In this document: positions 38,148-48,830 of the stretch, in pieces
How the letters are laid out: every line of letters begins with the position of its first letter
Numbering within the stretch: position 1 is the first letter of the stretch
NCBI GenBank assembly: GCA_941918925.1
Contig: OW799236.1
Span: 120,663,062 to 120,727,061 of the forward strand
DNA from: Phyto melanocephala
Taxonomy: Eukaryota; Arthropoda; Insecta; Diptera; Rhinophoridae
Reading direction: 5' to 3'
Length of the DNA: 64,000 nucleotides
Made by a program: the position numbers and the translations under genes
Notes under the pieces: model-generated
Database searches by the model: none
The model's input: only the letters and a program-made list of their open reading frames with translations
What the model was told of the DNA's origin: nothing

Positions 38148-38155
38148 GATTTAAC

Positions 38156-39683
38156 AAAATTCTACAAAAAATTAGAATTTGTTAAACATTTTTAATAAAG
38201 TTTCAAATTAAATACTTTCTTTTAATAGAGTGATTTGAAATATTTAAAATGAATTTCTAAGGCATTTATTAAGTCAACAACTTTGTTGTTCATTCATTTT
38301 TTTTTTCACTTAACATTAAAATTTCCTTTTTATTTCAAATAGTTTTAACTTGAATTTAATAAATCAAAACAAAATGAAATAATTTTTTATATGTGTATGT
38401 ATCACACCACTTTATCGCCAAGTACAGTTGTTTGTATTTAAGTATAAAACATTATGTCATTTAATATAAAACAAAATACTACGATTGAATAATTCAATTC
38501 AACAAACTTAACTGATAAGTTCAAAAATAGTTTTGTCTCCTTCTATCGCTTTTCATTTTTGTTTTTAAAAATAACTAAAATCTGTAGCTCTTCACTTTAC
38601 ACAAGATGTATGGATGCCAGTAGAAATGTAATAAAGTTTCCTTCTTTTTTACTTCTCATTTTGTAAACGACATTAAAAAAAAAAAAGAAAATTGCAGTAA
38701 AATAAAATAAAATACAACATAAAGAAATAAATGCAATAATTCAATTTGAACTTTAACTACAATATTATGTGCCATACAAACGCATATACACGAACACTTT
38801 ATTTCGAGGACAGAGAATATTTAAGAGATATTTTTAAATAAAATCAAATGCACCCACTCCCACATGCAACTACTTTAATCTACTCTCTGTTAAAATACAA
38901 ATAAAAAAGCAAATAAAATGAAACCGTTTGTTAGGGAAGGATATGGTCATACTCAAATACGAGTGAACACTTTTAGATATACATACATACAGATGAACAT
39001 TTGTATACACATGAGACTTCTACTACGACATTTAGCACTTGTTCTACAGCAGTTAAAATAACCGAAACAACAGGAAAACTAACAAACAAATATCAAATAC
39101 CATTAAGGAGTTTCCAAAATAAAACGCAAAAGTTCGTAACTAAAATATGGTTTCAGCTGAAAATATAATAAATGCTTTTAAGACTTTTTGAATAATATTT
39201 ATTGTGGTAAATTATTTATACTAGTCTTTATGTTGTTCAATTTCTTTATTCCAGTACAAGTCTGTACCTGGAAGAACAAAGTAAAATTAGTAGAGTTTCA
39301 AATAATTAAACAGATTTGTGCGTTATGTTTCTTTTGTTTTATGTAACAATGCTTAAATCCCCCTATTTCACTTCAAAAACTCTTGCAGACTTTCTCATTG
39401 TTAACCTCTTTAGAACTCCGAAGTCTACTGCAAATGCAAATTTCTTTTTGAGAGTCTAGAGTGCCCGTTTAAAAACTCTTGAGCTATACTTCATGTCTTG
39501 CATACAAATTGTTCAATACATTGGGCATTGCTGAATTTATTATTATTGCAATATAAGTTTTGTTGCAACTATTTTGAAAAATAGTTAAAAAATATTCAAT
39601 GAAAGCTGTTCCCAAAGCTTGGGAAAAGCACTTACTATGTAATAAAAAATTTATTACTTCCAAAAAAAAACTTATTAAATTAT
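38156..39683. other. AT-rich DNA, nothing recognised
   Basis: No gene or paired termini recognised. The 119-codon minus-strand ORF at 39484-39843, the longest in the window, runs out of the family B end and has no motif. Confidence 0.5.
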
Positions 39684-39978
39684 AACAAGTAACAGTGCTA
39701 TATTCGGCCGTGCCGAATCTTATATACCCTTCACAACGTGTAGTTATGCAATAACAATTGTTTGTATCAACATTCATCTCATATAAAATACGTGCATACG
39801 TACACGTTAGAATAAATGTGGCATCGAATCCCAGCTGAGCCAAAAAAATTTTATTTTATTTTATTTTATTTAATATATTATTTATATTTTATTATTTTTT
39901 TTTTATATATTTTTTTTAAATTTTTAAAAATTTTTTTAATTTTTTTAATTTTTTTTTTTATTTTTCTTATTTTTTTTT
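39684..39978 (+). mobile_element. Family B element, left part of a nested insertion
   Basis: It begins AACAAGTAACAGTGCTATAT, then the palindrome ATTCGGCCGTGCCGAAT (39702-39718), then CTTATATACCCTTCACAACG. The first ~95 bases match 47360-47457 read on the opposite strand. An A/T-only tract follows to the point where family A copy A2 begins. The right part resumes at 42431. Confidence 0.8.
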
Positions 39979-41677
39979 ATACCCGCCACCAAAAAAATGG
40001 TGGGGGTATATTCATTTTGTCATTCCGTTTGTAACACATCGAAATATCCATTTTAGACCCCATAAAGTATATATATTCTGAATCGGGGTTTGATTTTATG
40101 ACGATCTACCTATGTCCGTCCGTTTGTCCGTCTGTTCGTCTGACCGTCTGTTGAAAGCACGATAGGGGTACTGAAGAAGCTAGGGGGCTCAAATTTTGCC
40201 AGAATCTTTCTTATAGACAAGGTTTGTTTGGTATTAAAAATGAGCTAAATCGGAATATTAGGAAGAGAGTTATAGCTCGAAAAGCAAGAGTAGGTCGAAA
40301 AAACCGTGTCCTTCGAACATCGAATAAAATGGAATTGTGTCCAAACGCCTTCACGTAGACTCATGAAACTTCGAATATATATTTCCTGGGTAAAGACAAT
40401 ATTTTTCCCCGAAAATTGTCTAAATCTATGCATTAGGAGAGGAGTTATCGATCAAAATGTACGAAAATTTATACCGCACAGTGTATTTTTCGGTATATTT
40501 AAAAACAAAAACGTCATAAAAGCAACAAAATTGGATGTACGACTCTGAAATTTTGCACACTTTGCTTTTTGGTGAGACGCTTTTTTTTAACGGAAAATCA
40601 ATGTGCCACGCCCACTTTTACGCCCACCTCCCATATAACGTTTTACCTAAAATTCATATAATTTCTCTATTAATAAAGATTTTGAAATAATAAAGGACTA
40701 TATTGAAACACCTAAGTTGTACTCATTAGCAAAAACAACTTTGACACGCCTACTATAACGCCCACTTTCACTTTTGAATTGTGTCCAGACGCATAAACGT
40801 AGTCATGAAACTTCGAATATATATTTATCGAGTCAAAAGTATATTTTTCCCTGAAAATTGCTTAAATCTATGAATTAGGAAAAGAGCTATAGATAAAAAT
40901 GTACGAAAATTTATACCGCACAGTGTATATTTCAAATTTAAAACGTAATAAAACTGACAAAACTATATGTACGATTCTGAAATTTTGCAAACATGGCTTT
41001 TTGGTCAAAGACTTCGTTATAACGGAAAATAGATGTGCCACGCACACTTTTTTCCTTAAATTTTTATAAAAATATATTAGTCATATATATTAGCATTTAT
41101 TCATCTTACACTGCACCATTTATTGTACTGTAGCTAAATATAAGATAAAGATGATAAGACAGATGACTCTACTAGCAACTACTAGATGGCATGCTAACAA
41201 CTTATGCTTTAGTTCTCCATAAATTATGCTCTATTAAAAATGGGAATTTAGGAAAATTTTGACCTAAGTCAAAAAAAATTATTTCTAAACATTATAAACA
41301 ATTTATTTTCATGTACTAATGGCTAACAAATTTTAAAATTATACAAAACTTATTTCGTTTGAAAATCTTTTAAAAGCAAAATGTTATAGAAGTTTAAAAA
41401 TCAAAATCTTACTAATAAATTTTCCGTTTTAGAAAAATGCAGAGAATGTATATTTTAAATCACCCTGTGGCCCTTAAAATTTAACCTTAAATTCACTTTC
41501 TTCCTCTTAAATTCATGTAAATTCTCTATGAATAAAGATTTTGGAATACTAAAGGACTATATTGAAATATCTAAGTTATGTTTATTAGCAGAAACTTTAT
41601 TGACACGCGTATTTTAACGTCCACTTTCATTGAAAGACTAAATTTACGAAAACATTTTACCAGCATACCGAAGTTAT

Positions 41678-42286
41678 AATGGGTGGTTTTATTTTAAGGG
41701 ACTATGTTGATTTTGAATAAAATTATTATGAAATTATTATCATTTATTTTTGTAATGATAATATTTGTATGCTTCAATTATGTATGGAACAAAATATCGG
41801 CCAAATGGCCCCCCAACCTAAGCGGCACACCACGATCCGATAGTCCAAATTTTCAATGACACTGTTGATGCTCGATTGTTGGGCACGATGATGAGTCGAG
41901 GTTGCTTGCTCTTTTGCCACGTTATCGTGAAAAACAGCAATGTTTCCCATTCAACGAACTAAGACGGCATTCACAGATGTTTTCACATTTTATACAGACC
42001 TGCTTTGCAGACATTTAAATATTTTTTACAATTCTCACGGTTGTGGACGAATTCGAACGATTATGTTGACCAAAAGAATTACGAAGTGCACAAAATGCAT
42101 TTTGATTTGAACGCCCATTTTTATAAAAATCTTTAATATTTAAAAGCGTTGCTCGATTGCGTATCTTTCCACGGTTTAAATTGAGTTAGTCTGAGATTGA
42201 GAAATGTCAAATGAAATACAAGAAAAAAGTTGAAGTTTAGATGTGGTTCACCTTAAACATGGGCCCTTAAAATTTAACCACCCTCT
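41678..42286 (-). mobile_element. Internally deleted mariner inside copy A2
   Basis: Ends, with TA on both sides: minus-strand left GAGGGTGGTTAAATTTTAAG then GGCCCATGTTTAA; right, reversed, GGGTGGTTTTATTTTAAGGG then ACTATGTTGA. The body is about 600 bp, against roughly 1.3 kb expected for an intact mariner. It retains the N-terminal helix-turn-helix part of the transposase only. Confidence 0.8.
41790..42172 (-). pseudogene. Helix-turn-helix half of a mariner-type transposase (in A2)
   Basis: From a GTG at 42172 the frame reads about ERYAIEQRF, then shifts, then KNGRSNQNAFCALRNSFGQH and NRSNSSTTVRIVKNI. These are the paired helix-turn-helix elements of this transposase family (pattern ERYxxEQRxxIIxxFYxNGxSxxxxxRxLRxxxGRHNRPxxSTIxRI). 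A linker piece around 41890-41950 (AKEQATSTHHRAQQ) follows. The endonuclease domain is absent. Confidence 0.8.
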
Positions 42287-42430
42287 ACAAAGAAAGTGAT
42301 ACATATTTTATTATAAAGAGATTATTCTATAGCGATTAACAAAATAATAAATATTGTGCTTTAAATGTACACAAAATTGGTGGTGGGTATAAAAGATTCG
42401 GCACAGCCGAAAATAGTGCTCTTACTTGTT

Positions 42431-42838
42431 ATTTTTAATATTTTTTTTTTTTTGTAATTTTTTTTTGTATGGTTTTTACATGTATGTATGAATGTATGTT
42501 GTTGTTGTAATTGTGAAAAAAAAAACGAGGTGGTCGTGGTTTTTTGCTCATATCTCAGAAAGTTATGGGGCGATTTTGCTGAATTTCAATAGCGATTCAT
42601 TCCTGAATATTTCCAAGAGATTGATACCATATACAGATGAGGAACATATAGTTGCTTCTAAAAGTTGATTTCAACCAACACACGGATATACGGGCAGACG
42701 GACAGGGCTTAATCGACTCCTTCATAAGCTTTCAGAAAATATATACTTTATGGGGTCGGAAATGAAAATTGTAGAAATTACAAACGGAATGACAAAGCTA
42801 TATATACTCTTGTGCACCACAGTTGAAGGGTATAATAA
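42431..42838 (+). mobile_element. Family B element, right part with mini-me core
   Basis: A T-rich tract is followed by GGTGGTCGTGGTTTTTTGCT, AAAAGTTGATTTCAACCAAC, the short GTCY tract GGGCAGACGGACAGGGC, AAAATATATACTTTATGGGG and the terminus GAAGGGTATAATAAA. Together with 39684-39978 it makes one family B element interrupted by copy A2. Confidence 0.8.
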
Positions 42839-42869
42839 ATTAATAAATATTTTATAACAAAAACATTTT

Positions 42870-43450
42870 ACAAAATATTATCTTGTCAAAAATTGTTTTT
42901 ATAAGAGAATATTTTTATTGATTATAATATCTCATACTCGGGAATATTTTTCTTTCAAGAATTGTGTCTTACATTAGAGGAAGTTTTTCTAATGAACATT
43001 GTTTTATATACTTGATAACGTTTTAATACAGAATACTATAGTGAAGACCATTTTTCTACAGGAAGTTATTTATTAAGTAAGAAGTATTTTCATCTTTTAC
43101 ACGAGAACATTTTTTTAATGAATTTCTTATTAAGTAAAATATTATTCTAAAGAAAATCGTCTCTTTCATTAACTAAAGAATAATTTTGTACGAAAAATTT
43201 TCTGCTATACTAGAAAATAATTTTCTGCGGAAAGTTTTCTCTTGTACTAGGAAATAATTTTATATAGAAAATTATCTCTTATGCTAGAAAACATTTTTGT
43301 CTCTTAAATTAGCTATAAATATATTGTCTCCTACACTAAAGAATATTTTTCAATAAAAAATTCCCTCTTTTACTTTGTAATAGTTTTTTGTAGAAGGCTT
43401 TCTAAAATACTAGTAATAATTTTATTACAGAAAAATTTATCTTTCAATCT
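42870..43450 (+). repeat. Degenerate ~37-bp minisatellite
   Basis: The anchor ACTAGAAAATAATTTT and its variants recurs with CTA at 43173, 43210, 43247, 43284, 43336 and 43410. Spacings are 37, or multiples of 37 after one small deletion. Each unit has the form TCTCTTATACTAGAAAATAA then TTTTCTATAGAAAATT. Older units before 43170 are still visible but more diverged. Confidence 0.72.
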
Positions 43451-44751
43451 GAAAGGGATAAGTGTAAAACCAACTGTCATTATAATAAAGTGTTTTTCAG
43501 TATAATTAAGCAAATCACCATCCAAATACACCAAAATAACTTTTACATATTCTTCTTTATTCGTAATACATTTTCGTTATGCTTTCAATATCCATCCTTT
43601 GGCTGGAATTATTGAAAACAAGGTTGTATTTACATTTTCATTTATATAGAATATGAACATGTTGAATTATGAATTGTCATTTGATAGGTGAAATTAAATA
43701 TTCAACAAAATATGAAAATTAATACTAAGATTCACTAATTCAAATTTCATTCAATTGTAACATAAATAAGAATTTTAAGTTACATAGTAGTATACCGATT
43801 AAGAGTGCTGATGATGAAATCGTAGCTGATTTCGAAAATGCATTCCACTCGGCTAATATCGGAAATAATTTTTAGAAAGAATATTCCTAAAATGGTTACA
43901 GTTTAATTTAATTTGAATTAGAAAATTAAATAAAAAGAACAAATGAATTTAAGCCAAAATAAAAAATGGTTCACATTAAAATTTAATATATAGAGAAAAG
44001 TTCGAATAAAATATAAATATATAATTTCCTTCTACTGTAATTTATTTTAAATATTAGAGTTAACAATCACTGCCTGGAATATCATGACTAAAGTTAAATA
44101 AATTAACGATTTTTCTGAAGTATCCAAAATACAAAATTCACTGGAACTGAATACAATAAAAGAAAAAACTCTATAAGTTTAAACAATATCCTTATACTAT
44201 TATAACTTTTCATCCCGAAGTGTAAGATTTATGCTTAAAGTTTATTTTGTTGTCGGCTTTTACATACATACATATGTATATACAACATATAAAAGCTCAC
44301 GCAACTCTTACATATGCAAAGTTACACAAGTATTTGTCCAAATCATATTATGTACCGATCCCACATACTCACATACATCTAAAACCGCTTGTGACTTACT
44401 ATCAAGTCTCATACGTTCATTCCTTCATGAGTACAGGATATATTTACTCTAATGCCAACAGCATTATTTCGATCGAATACACAAAAATATTTCATCTTCT
44501 TTTTGTTATAATGTTATTTTTAAATTTTTAAATATTTTTGTGTATGTGTGTGTTGCAGGAATTGTTACTGTTTTACTAAAAAACCAAGATGTCATGTGAC
44601 GTAAAACTGTATAAAATTTTGTTAGTTTTATTTGCATAAATAACTTTTTACACTTCCTTCAAATTAAAGTTAGATTATTGGACGCTCAAATAATAAGGCC
44701 CTTAATGAAAACTATGAAAGAAATTTTTATTTTTTTTTTTTAATTTCTAAT
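43451..44751. other. AT-rich DNA, nothing recognised
   Basis: Two overlapping ORFs at 44231-44452 and 44247-44531 exclude each other and have no motif; CATACATACATATGTATATA lies inside them. Confidence 0.5.
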
Positions 44752-44759
44752 ATACATAC

Positions 44760-44949
44760 CAAGGCATATTTATCCATCAGGTACTCTTGATTCGACAGCT
44801 GATTATTTTTTTCAACACCTATTTTGCATAAATAAAAAACAATTTTCTCTCTTTTCAAATTTATTTCAAATGTCAATCTTCATGTATAAAAAATATAAAC
44901 AAAAAAATTCTCTCCGAACTGCAATTACCTGATGAACAAATATGCCTTG
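44760..44949. mobile_element. Short hAT-like MITE, 190 bp, perfect 8-bp target duplication
   Basis: The left end is CAAGGCATATTTATCCATCA then GGTA; the right end, reversed, is CAAGGCATATTTGTTCATCA then GGTA, with two mismatches in 24. ATACATAC flanks both sides (44752-44759 and 44950-44957). The outer ten bases match the termini of family E at 37778, but the interior differs, so it is a related subfamily. The flank is microsatellite-like, which weakens the duplication slightly. Confidence 0.85.
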
Positions 44950-44957
44950 ATACATAC

Positions 44958-45939
44958 TTCTGAATTTGTATTTTTTGTCTTCTTGTATTTCAATTTTTAT
45001 AAAATTGTTTAGCAAAAAATATCAGTAAAGTTAAATTCTTCCTGTAGGCAATATTAGGGCCCTTTTCTACTTTTGTTGAAATCCCTCAATTCGATAAGCA
45101 TAAACTTCGAAATATATCTCACATTTATTTGCTTCACTGCTTGCAATTTTAAACCAAACCAAACAAAGATTTAAGTGACATATCACAACAATAAAATACT
45201 TTGGCTTTACATACTTCAAAGAAATAGTAAAAAAATGTACAATCTAAAATGCAGCCACTACTATAACTTACTTCCACTTATGACTCTTGTCTACATTTCA
45301 TAAAACTATGTAAGTCATTCGCAACTAACCTCAAAATTGGAGACAAAACCAACACTAGAGTGCATACAATACATTCGTTATTCTACAGAAAATAACTATG
45401 GAGTAAAATTGTTCAAATATATTGTATCTATTGTGTGTGGAAATTATTCTTTCGCTACCTCTATGGAAAATGCATTAAATTTAGAGGGAAAAAACCTAAA
45501 TTTATAAAACAATTATTTAAAAAAATTCAAACCATTCTATTTCAATATATTTTTTTTTCTTCTTTTATTTCAAACCAAATAAGATGTGTCAATCATGAGG
45601 AAATAAGTGGCTTGGAAATATCGGATTTTAGATTTTTTTTGCATAGATAGCAACATCTGTATCTCTTCTCAGATTTCGATAGATTTAAAATCACAGGTAT
45701 TAAGTATAAATGCTAGGAAGGAAATCACTCTAACAAAAAATCACCAACATGATTCCAAAGGACTGTGGGAATAGGATTGTCAAAAATCACCAGTTGGTAA
45801 TATGAAATCGATTCGTAGTCCAGATAAAGCTCCTGAAATAATTTAGTACTGAGTGAATCCTAATTTAAAGTAAAGAAGGGATGTGAAGATTAGAAAAGTC
45901 AAGAGACGGTGAGTGAAGAGGAGAGAAAGGGGTCTAAAA
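44958..45939. other. AT-rich DNA, nothing recognised
   Basis: The 71-codon ORF at 45435-45650 has no recognisable motif. No paired termini found. Confidence 0.5.
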
Positions 45940-46085
45940 GGGAGCCTAAATAACAACCCCGATTCATAACCTTTCAGAAAATATATATCTTCTGTGCGCG
46001 TAAATAATTATTGTAGAAATTACAAACGAGATGGCAAAACTGCTTATATCCTTGGCAGTACAGTAAGAGGGTACAATTTTGGAGT
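45940..46085 (+). mobile_element. Mini-me-type 3' end fragment
   Basis: ACCCCGATTCATAACCTTTC then AGAAAATATATATCTTCTGT, ATTGTAGAAATTACAAACGA, GATGGCAAAACTGC and TAAGAGGGTACAATTTT follow the order of the family B end at 42715-42835. The upstream GTCY tract is not visible. Confidence 0.65.
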
Positions 46086-46384
46086 TCTGACAATTAATCC
46101 TGCTAAAAGAAATAAAAAGATAATAACACCTATTAAAATTTTTAGCTCTATTTTAAAATATCTTACAACACACCCCAGAAATAGAGGTGGAAGCGACAAA
46201 ATTGTTGACCGTAAAATTTTAAGTATTTACGTATGTCAGACAACGCCAAAGTCCAAAACTTAATATAAAAAGCGAAAAAGCAGATAAAGTTAAGATTACC
46301 TATAGATGTGAAAAATAAAAAAATTAAACTTTAAGATATATAAACTTAAACAGTTCTCTAATACTTAAAATTTGGCATCGTAAC
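46086..46384. other. AT-rich DNA, nothing recognised
   Basis: The 89-codon ORF starting at 45994 begins inside the mini-me fragment, so it is rejected. Confidence 0.45.
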
Positions 46385-46572
46385 CCATCATTTTAATACG
46401 TCAGTGTCATTGGAGGCAACTAATTACAACGCTTGTATACTAATAGTGACACAAATAGGTACTAACCACCTTCGGTTACAAATAGGGACTTGAATAAGTA
46501 CTAAGCACACTCGCTTAATAATAGAGACCTAAGTAAATACTTACTTTTGAAGCAATAAATAAGGACTTGAAA
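46385..46572 (-). repeat. Dispersed repeat family D, copy 2
   Basis: On the minus strand it reads TTGCTTCAAAAGTAAGTATT, TAAGCGAGTGTGCTTAGTAC, AGTCCCTATTTGTAACCGAA and TTGCCTCCAATGACACTGAC, matching 6405-6550. It holds one more sub-repeat unit than copy 1. Confidence 0.75.
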
Positions 46573-46616
46573 AGAAAAAAATATCAATATGATACACAAT
46601 TGAATAGAATTTATTT

Positions 46617-47460
46617 TTATACCCTTCACACAAAAGTGAAAAAGGATAAAGGAAGTGTATCGAAAAAAAATTGTGGTTGCATTAATTAATTAATGCGTTT
46701 TTTCCATAGTGATATGATGCCAAACCAGAACAAAGATATCAAGGCATTTGGTGCTGTCTCAAAAAAGGTAAAAGTCGGTTTTATCGTGTTTATCGTGCCT
46801 GATGCTACAAATACTTGGCTTCGTTTGCCACAACTGCAAATAGCTTGCCACACGAGAAATTTCTTTAGGAATTTTGTTTGTTTTTTGTCCGGAACTCTTC
46901 CTGAACATTACCTCTTTCATTAGCAACAACAAAATCTTGGCTGGGAAATTGAGAAAAGTCTGTCAGTACGTTTCGTCATCCATCACACAACAGGTGTATT
47001 TTTTATAAAATCTGCCTTTAATATTTTCTCTCGTTTTTTTGCTTCTAAACTCTTGCCCGAATTTTTATCTGGAACTTTTGGAACTCTGTATGTCTTGAGT
47101 ACAGCATAAAATTTGGCTCTTTGGACAGAACTATTAGAGTATTTCACCATAGAAGCCCCTTGACATCGTCTGAACCCGCTTGGAGTACTAAAATATTGGA
47201 AATATTCGGGAGCAGATCGGTATTGAAAATCAGAAAAATTGGTAGATAAGCTACTGAGATATGAGGAAAAAACCGTGACCACCTTTTTTTTTACAATAAC
47301 AATATAATACACATACTAACACAAATCCCAGCTGAGCCAAAAAAAAAATTAATATTTTTATTTATTTGTTACAAACAATAGTTATTGCATGACTTCAGGT
47401 TGTGAAGGCTATATAAGATTCGGCTCGGCCCAATATAGCACTCTTACTAGTTAAATTTTA
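46617..47460 (-). mobile_element. Family B-like ends enclosing a Tc1/mariner transposase remnant
   Basis: The right side (47360-47457), read on the minus strand, starts AACTAGTAAGAGTGCTATAT, TGGGCCGAGCCGAATCTTAT and matches the family B 5' end at 39684. Next, at 47210-47290, comes the GGTGGTCACGGTTTTTTCCT part that matches 42530. The left side begins TATACCCTTCACACAAAAG. The piece CCAGCTGAGCCAAAAAAA near 47328 also occurs near 39832, but inverted relative to the adjacent family B end. The whole stretch is a mosaic whose assembly is inferred. Confidence 0.6.
46650..47190 (-). pseudogene. Dead Tc1/mariner transposase of a second lineage (MDDETY type)
   Basis: The minus-strand frame from about 47140 reads KTYRVPKVPDKNSGKSLEAK then KREKILKADFIKN. 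A frame change gives CVMDDETY, the first catalytic Asp region, at about 46975-46998. A further frame reads FLKKFLVWQAICSCGKRSQV then FVASGTIN (about 46795-46870), followed by remnants near FWxxxASYHYGKN (about 46690-46725). In intact relatives these are the VMDDETYxxxD, KFxKKxLVWQAICxCGxxS and FWPDLASCHYxK stretches. It differs clearly from the SDEAHF-type transposases elsewhere here. The first catalytic Asp is kept and the second, in PDLASCHY, is lost. Several frameshifts and stops; inactive. Confidence 0.8.
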
Positions 47461-48499
47461 ATTTGTTTACTTCAGTTCAAACCTTGTTTCGTTATAATTA
47501 ATAATGTATGTAAACATTAAACAAAAATTTAAGAAATTAAACGTAGCTACTAAAATGTTTTAGTTTCTGCTCTTGTAAATTAATTTTTATTGAATTACAC
47601 AGTTCTTATTTAAACGAAACGAATTTTTTATATCTGGTGTAAGAAAAGTCACATAAAATTTAAATAATTATTTAACTAAAATACTTGTTTAGTTTTTTAC
47701 GGAAAATATATGACTATGAACATAGCTTAAGTGATTATTAAAAATATCAACAAACTATTTTTCAAGAGACGCACTCCTCTATTGCAAAAAATTAAATTCT
47801 CATACAATCCTTATTCCCTAATCTATAACACTTAAGCTCACAGTTATAGAGAGACATAAATGTAACTAATTCTTATGAGCCTTACGGACAGTTTTTTTTA
47901 AATTATCTTAAAACAGTCAAAAAAGATAAAAGAAAAAAATTTTTATTATATAATTTTATGTCACTATCCTTAAACAAATATAAAATATAGAGAATAAACC
48001 TCACAAATACCAAAGACATAAAAGAAAACAAAAAATAAACAAATGAATGAATAAAATTCCACAATACCAAATTTATGTCCAAAGATTTTTATTTTTCGAA
48101 ACTAGTTATTGTGGTTATATTCATTGTATTAGTTTTCCAGAAAATTTCTATTTATTTGCAGAATGCTGGTGTTTGTTTTACTGTAGATCCAAATTTTGGC
48201 AATAGCATTTAAAGTTTATTACTTTATCTAAGCCACAAAGAAAAATAAATTAAATTTATTATTATTGTCTCTGTTCTATTTTAGTTTGTGTCAAATTAAT
48301 GTTTTGAATGATCGGTGAGGGTAAGTGAATTTTGTTGTATTTTTAATCTTCGTTATCATGTTGTAGAGCGGTAACTAGAAAAGTGATGAAAAATGAAAAA
48401 ATTGTCTATTATAATTTGGGACAAATAGTTTTACACTTTAAAAAAAAGGAAAAATAAAATATTAGTTAAATTATAGACTAAATTTATTTTTTTAGTTTG
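47461..48499. other. AT-rich DNA, nothing recognised
   Basis: No gene, repeat or paired termini recognised. Confidence 0.5.
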
Positions 48500-48830
48500 A
48501 GGTTAACCTTCTTCAGCTCTTTTTTTTTTAGTTAAGTTTTTGCTTAATACCTACTCAGTTCAAGTTTAGATCTACTTTATATTAACACAATGCTTGTTTT
48601 GTTTCAGTCCAATAATAGCTCAGCCTTAGTTCGGTTCTACTTTAATTTAAGTATGGTTTTTTCTATTTCTAGCTCATTTCAAGTTTAGCCCCAATTTACT
48701 CCTCTTTGAGTTTTGGTCCAGTTTTACTTCCTTTTCAGTTCAGTTTTTATTTAGTCACAACATTATTTTGTTTATTTAAATTCGTTACAAGTTGGATTTA
48801 AGTTTTGTTCAAATATTCGCAACTCTTTCT
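48500..48830 (+). repeat. Eroded tract of AGTTCAAGTTTAG-like units
   Basis: CAGTTCAAGTTTAG, TTAGTTCGGTTCTAC, CATTTCAAGTTTAGCCCC, TTTTGGTCCAGTTTTAC and CAGTTCAGTTTTTATTTAG follow one another and look like decayed units of an AGTTCAGTTTT repeat. The inverted form GAACTAAAACTGAACTAG lies at about 52226. Confidence 0.5.

Larger units (their letters stand above)
39979..42430 (-). mobile_element. Family A composite element, copy A2, inserted in family B
   Basis: Read on the minus strand it starts AACAAGTAAGAGCACTATTT, contains the GGCTGTGCCGA palindrome, a deleted mariner (41678-42286), a reduced tandem region, the GTCY tract (about 40108-40153) and the 3' hairpin at 39979-40012. A segment beginning GAATTGTGTCCA is duplicated 444 bases apart (40332 and 40776), each copy followed by about 280 homologous bases. 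Both ends are present, so this is a complete but decayed copy. Confidence 0.87.

Noticed and set aside
39484..39843. 119-codon minus-strand ORF, the longest in the window
   Set aside because: Half of it is family B terminal sequence and the other half has no motif or coding composition.
40245..40548. Overlapping ORFs on both strands, also near 57604-58268
   Set aside because: They mirror each other within family A copies; none matches a protein family.
44231..44531. Two overlapping 73- and 94-codon ORFs in different frames
   Set aside because: They exclude each other, contain a CATA-type microsatellite and show no recognisable motif.
45994..46263. 89-codon ORF
   Set aside because: Its first third is the mini-me-type 3' end also seen at 42770-42835.
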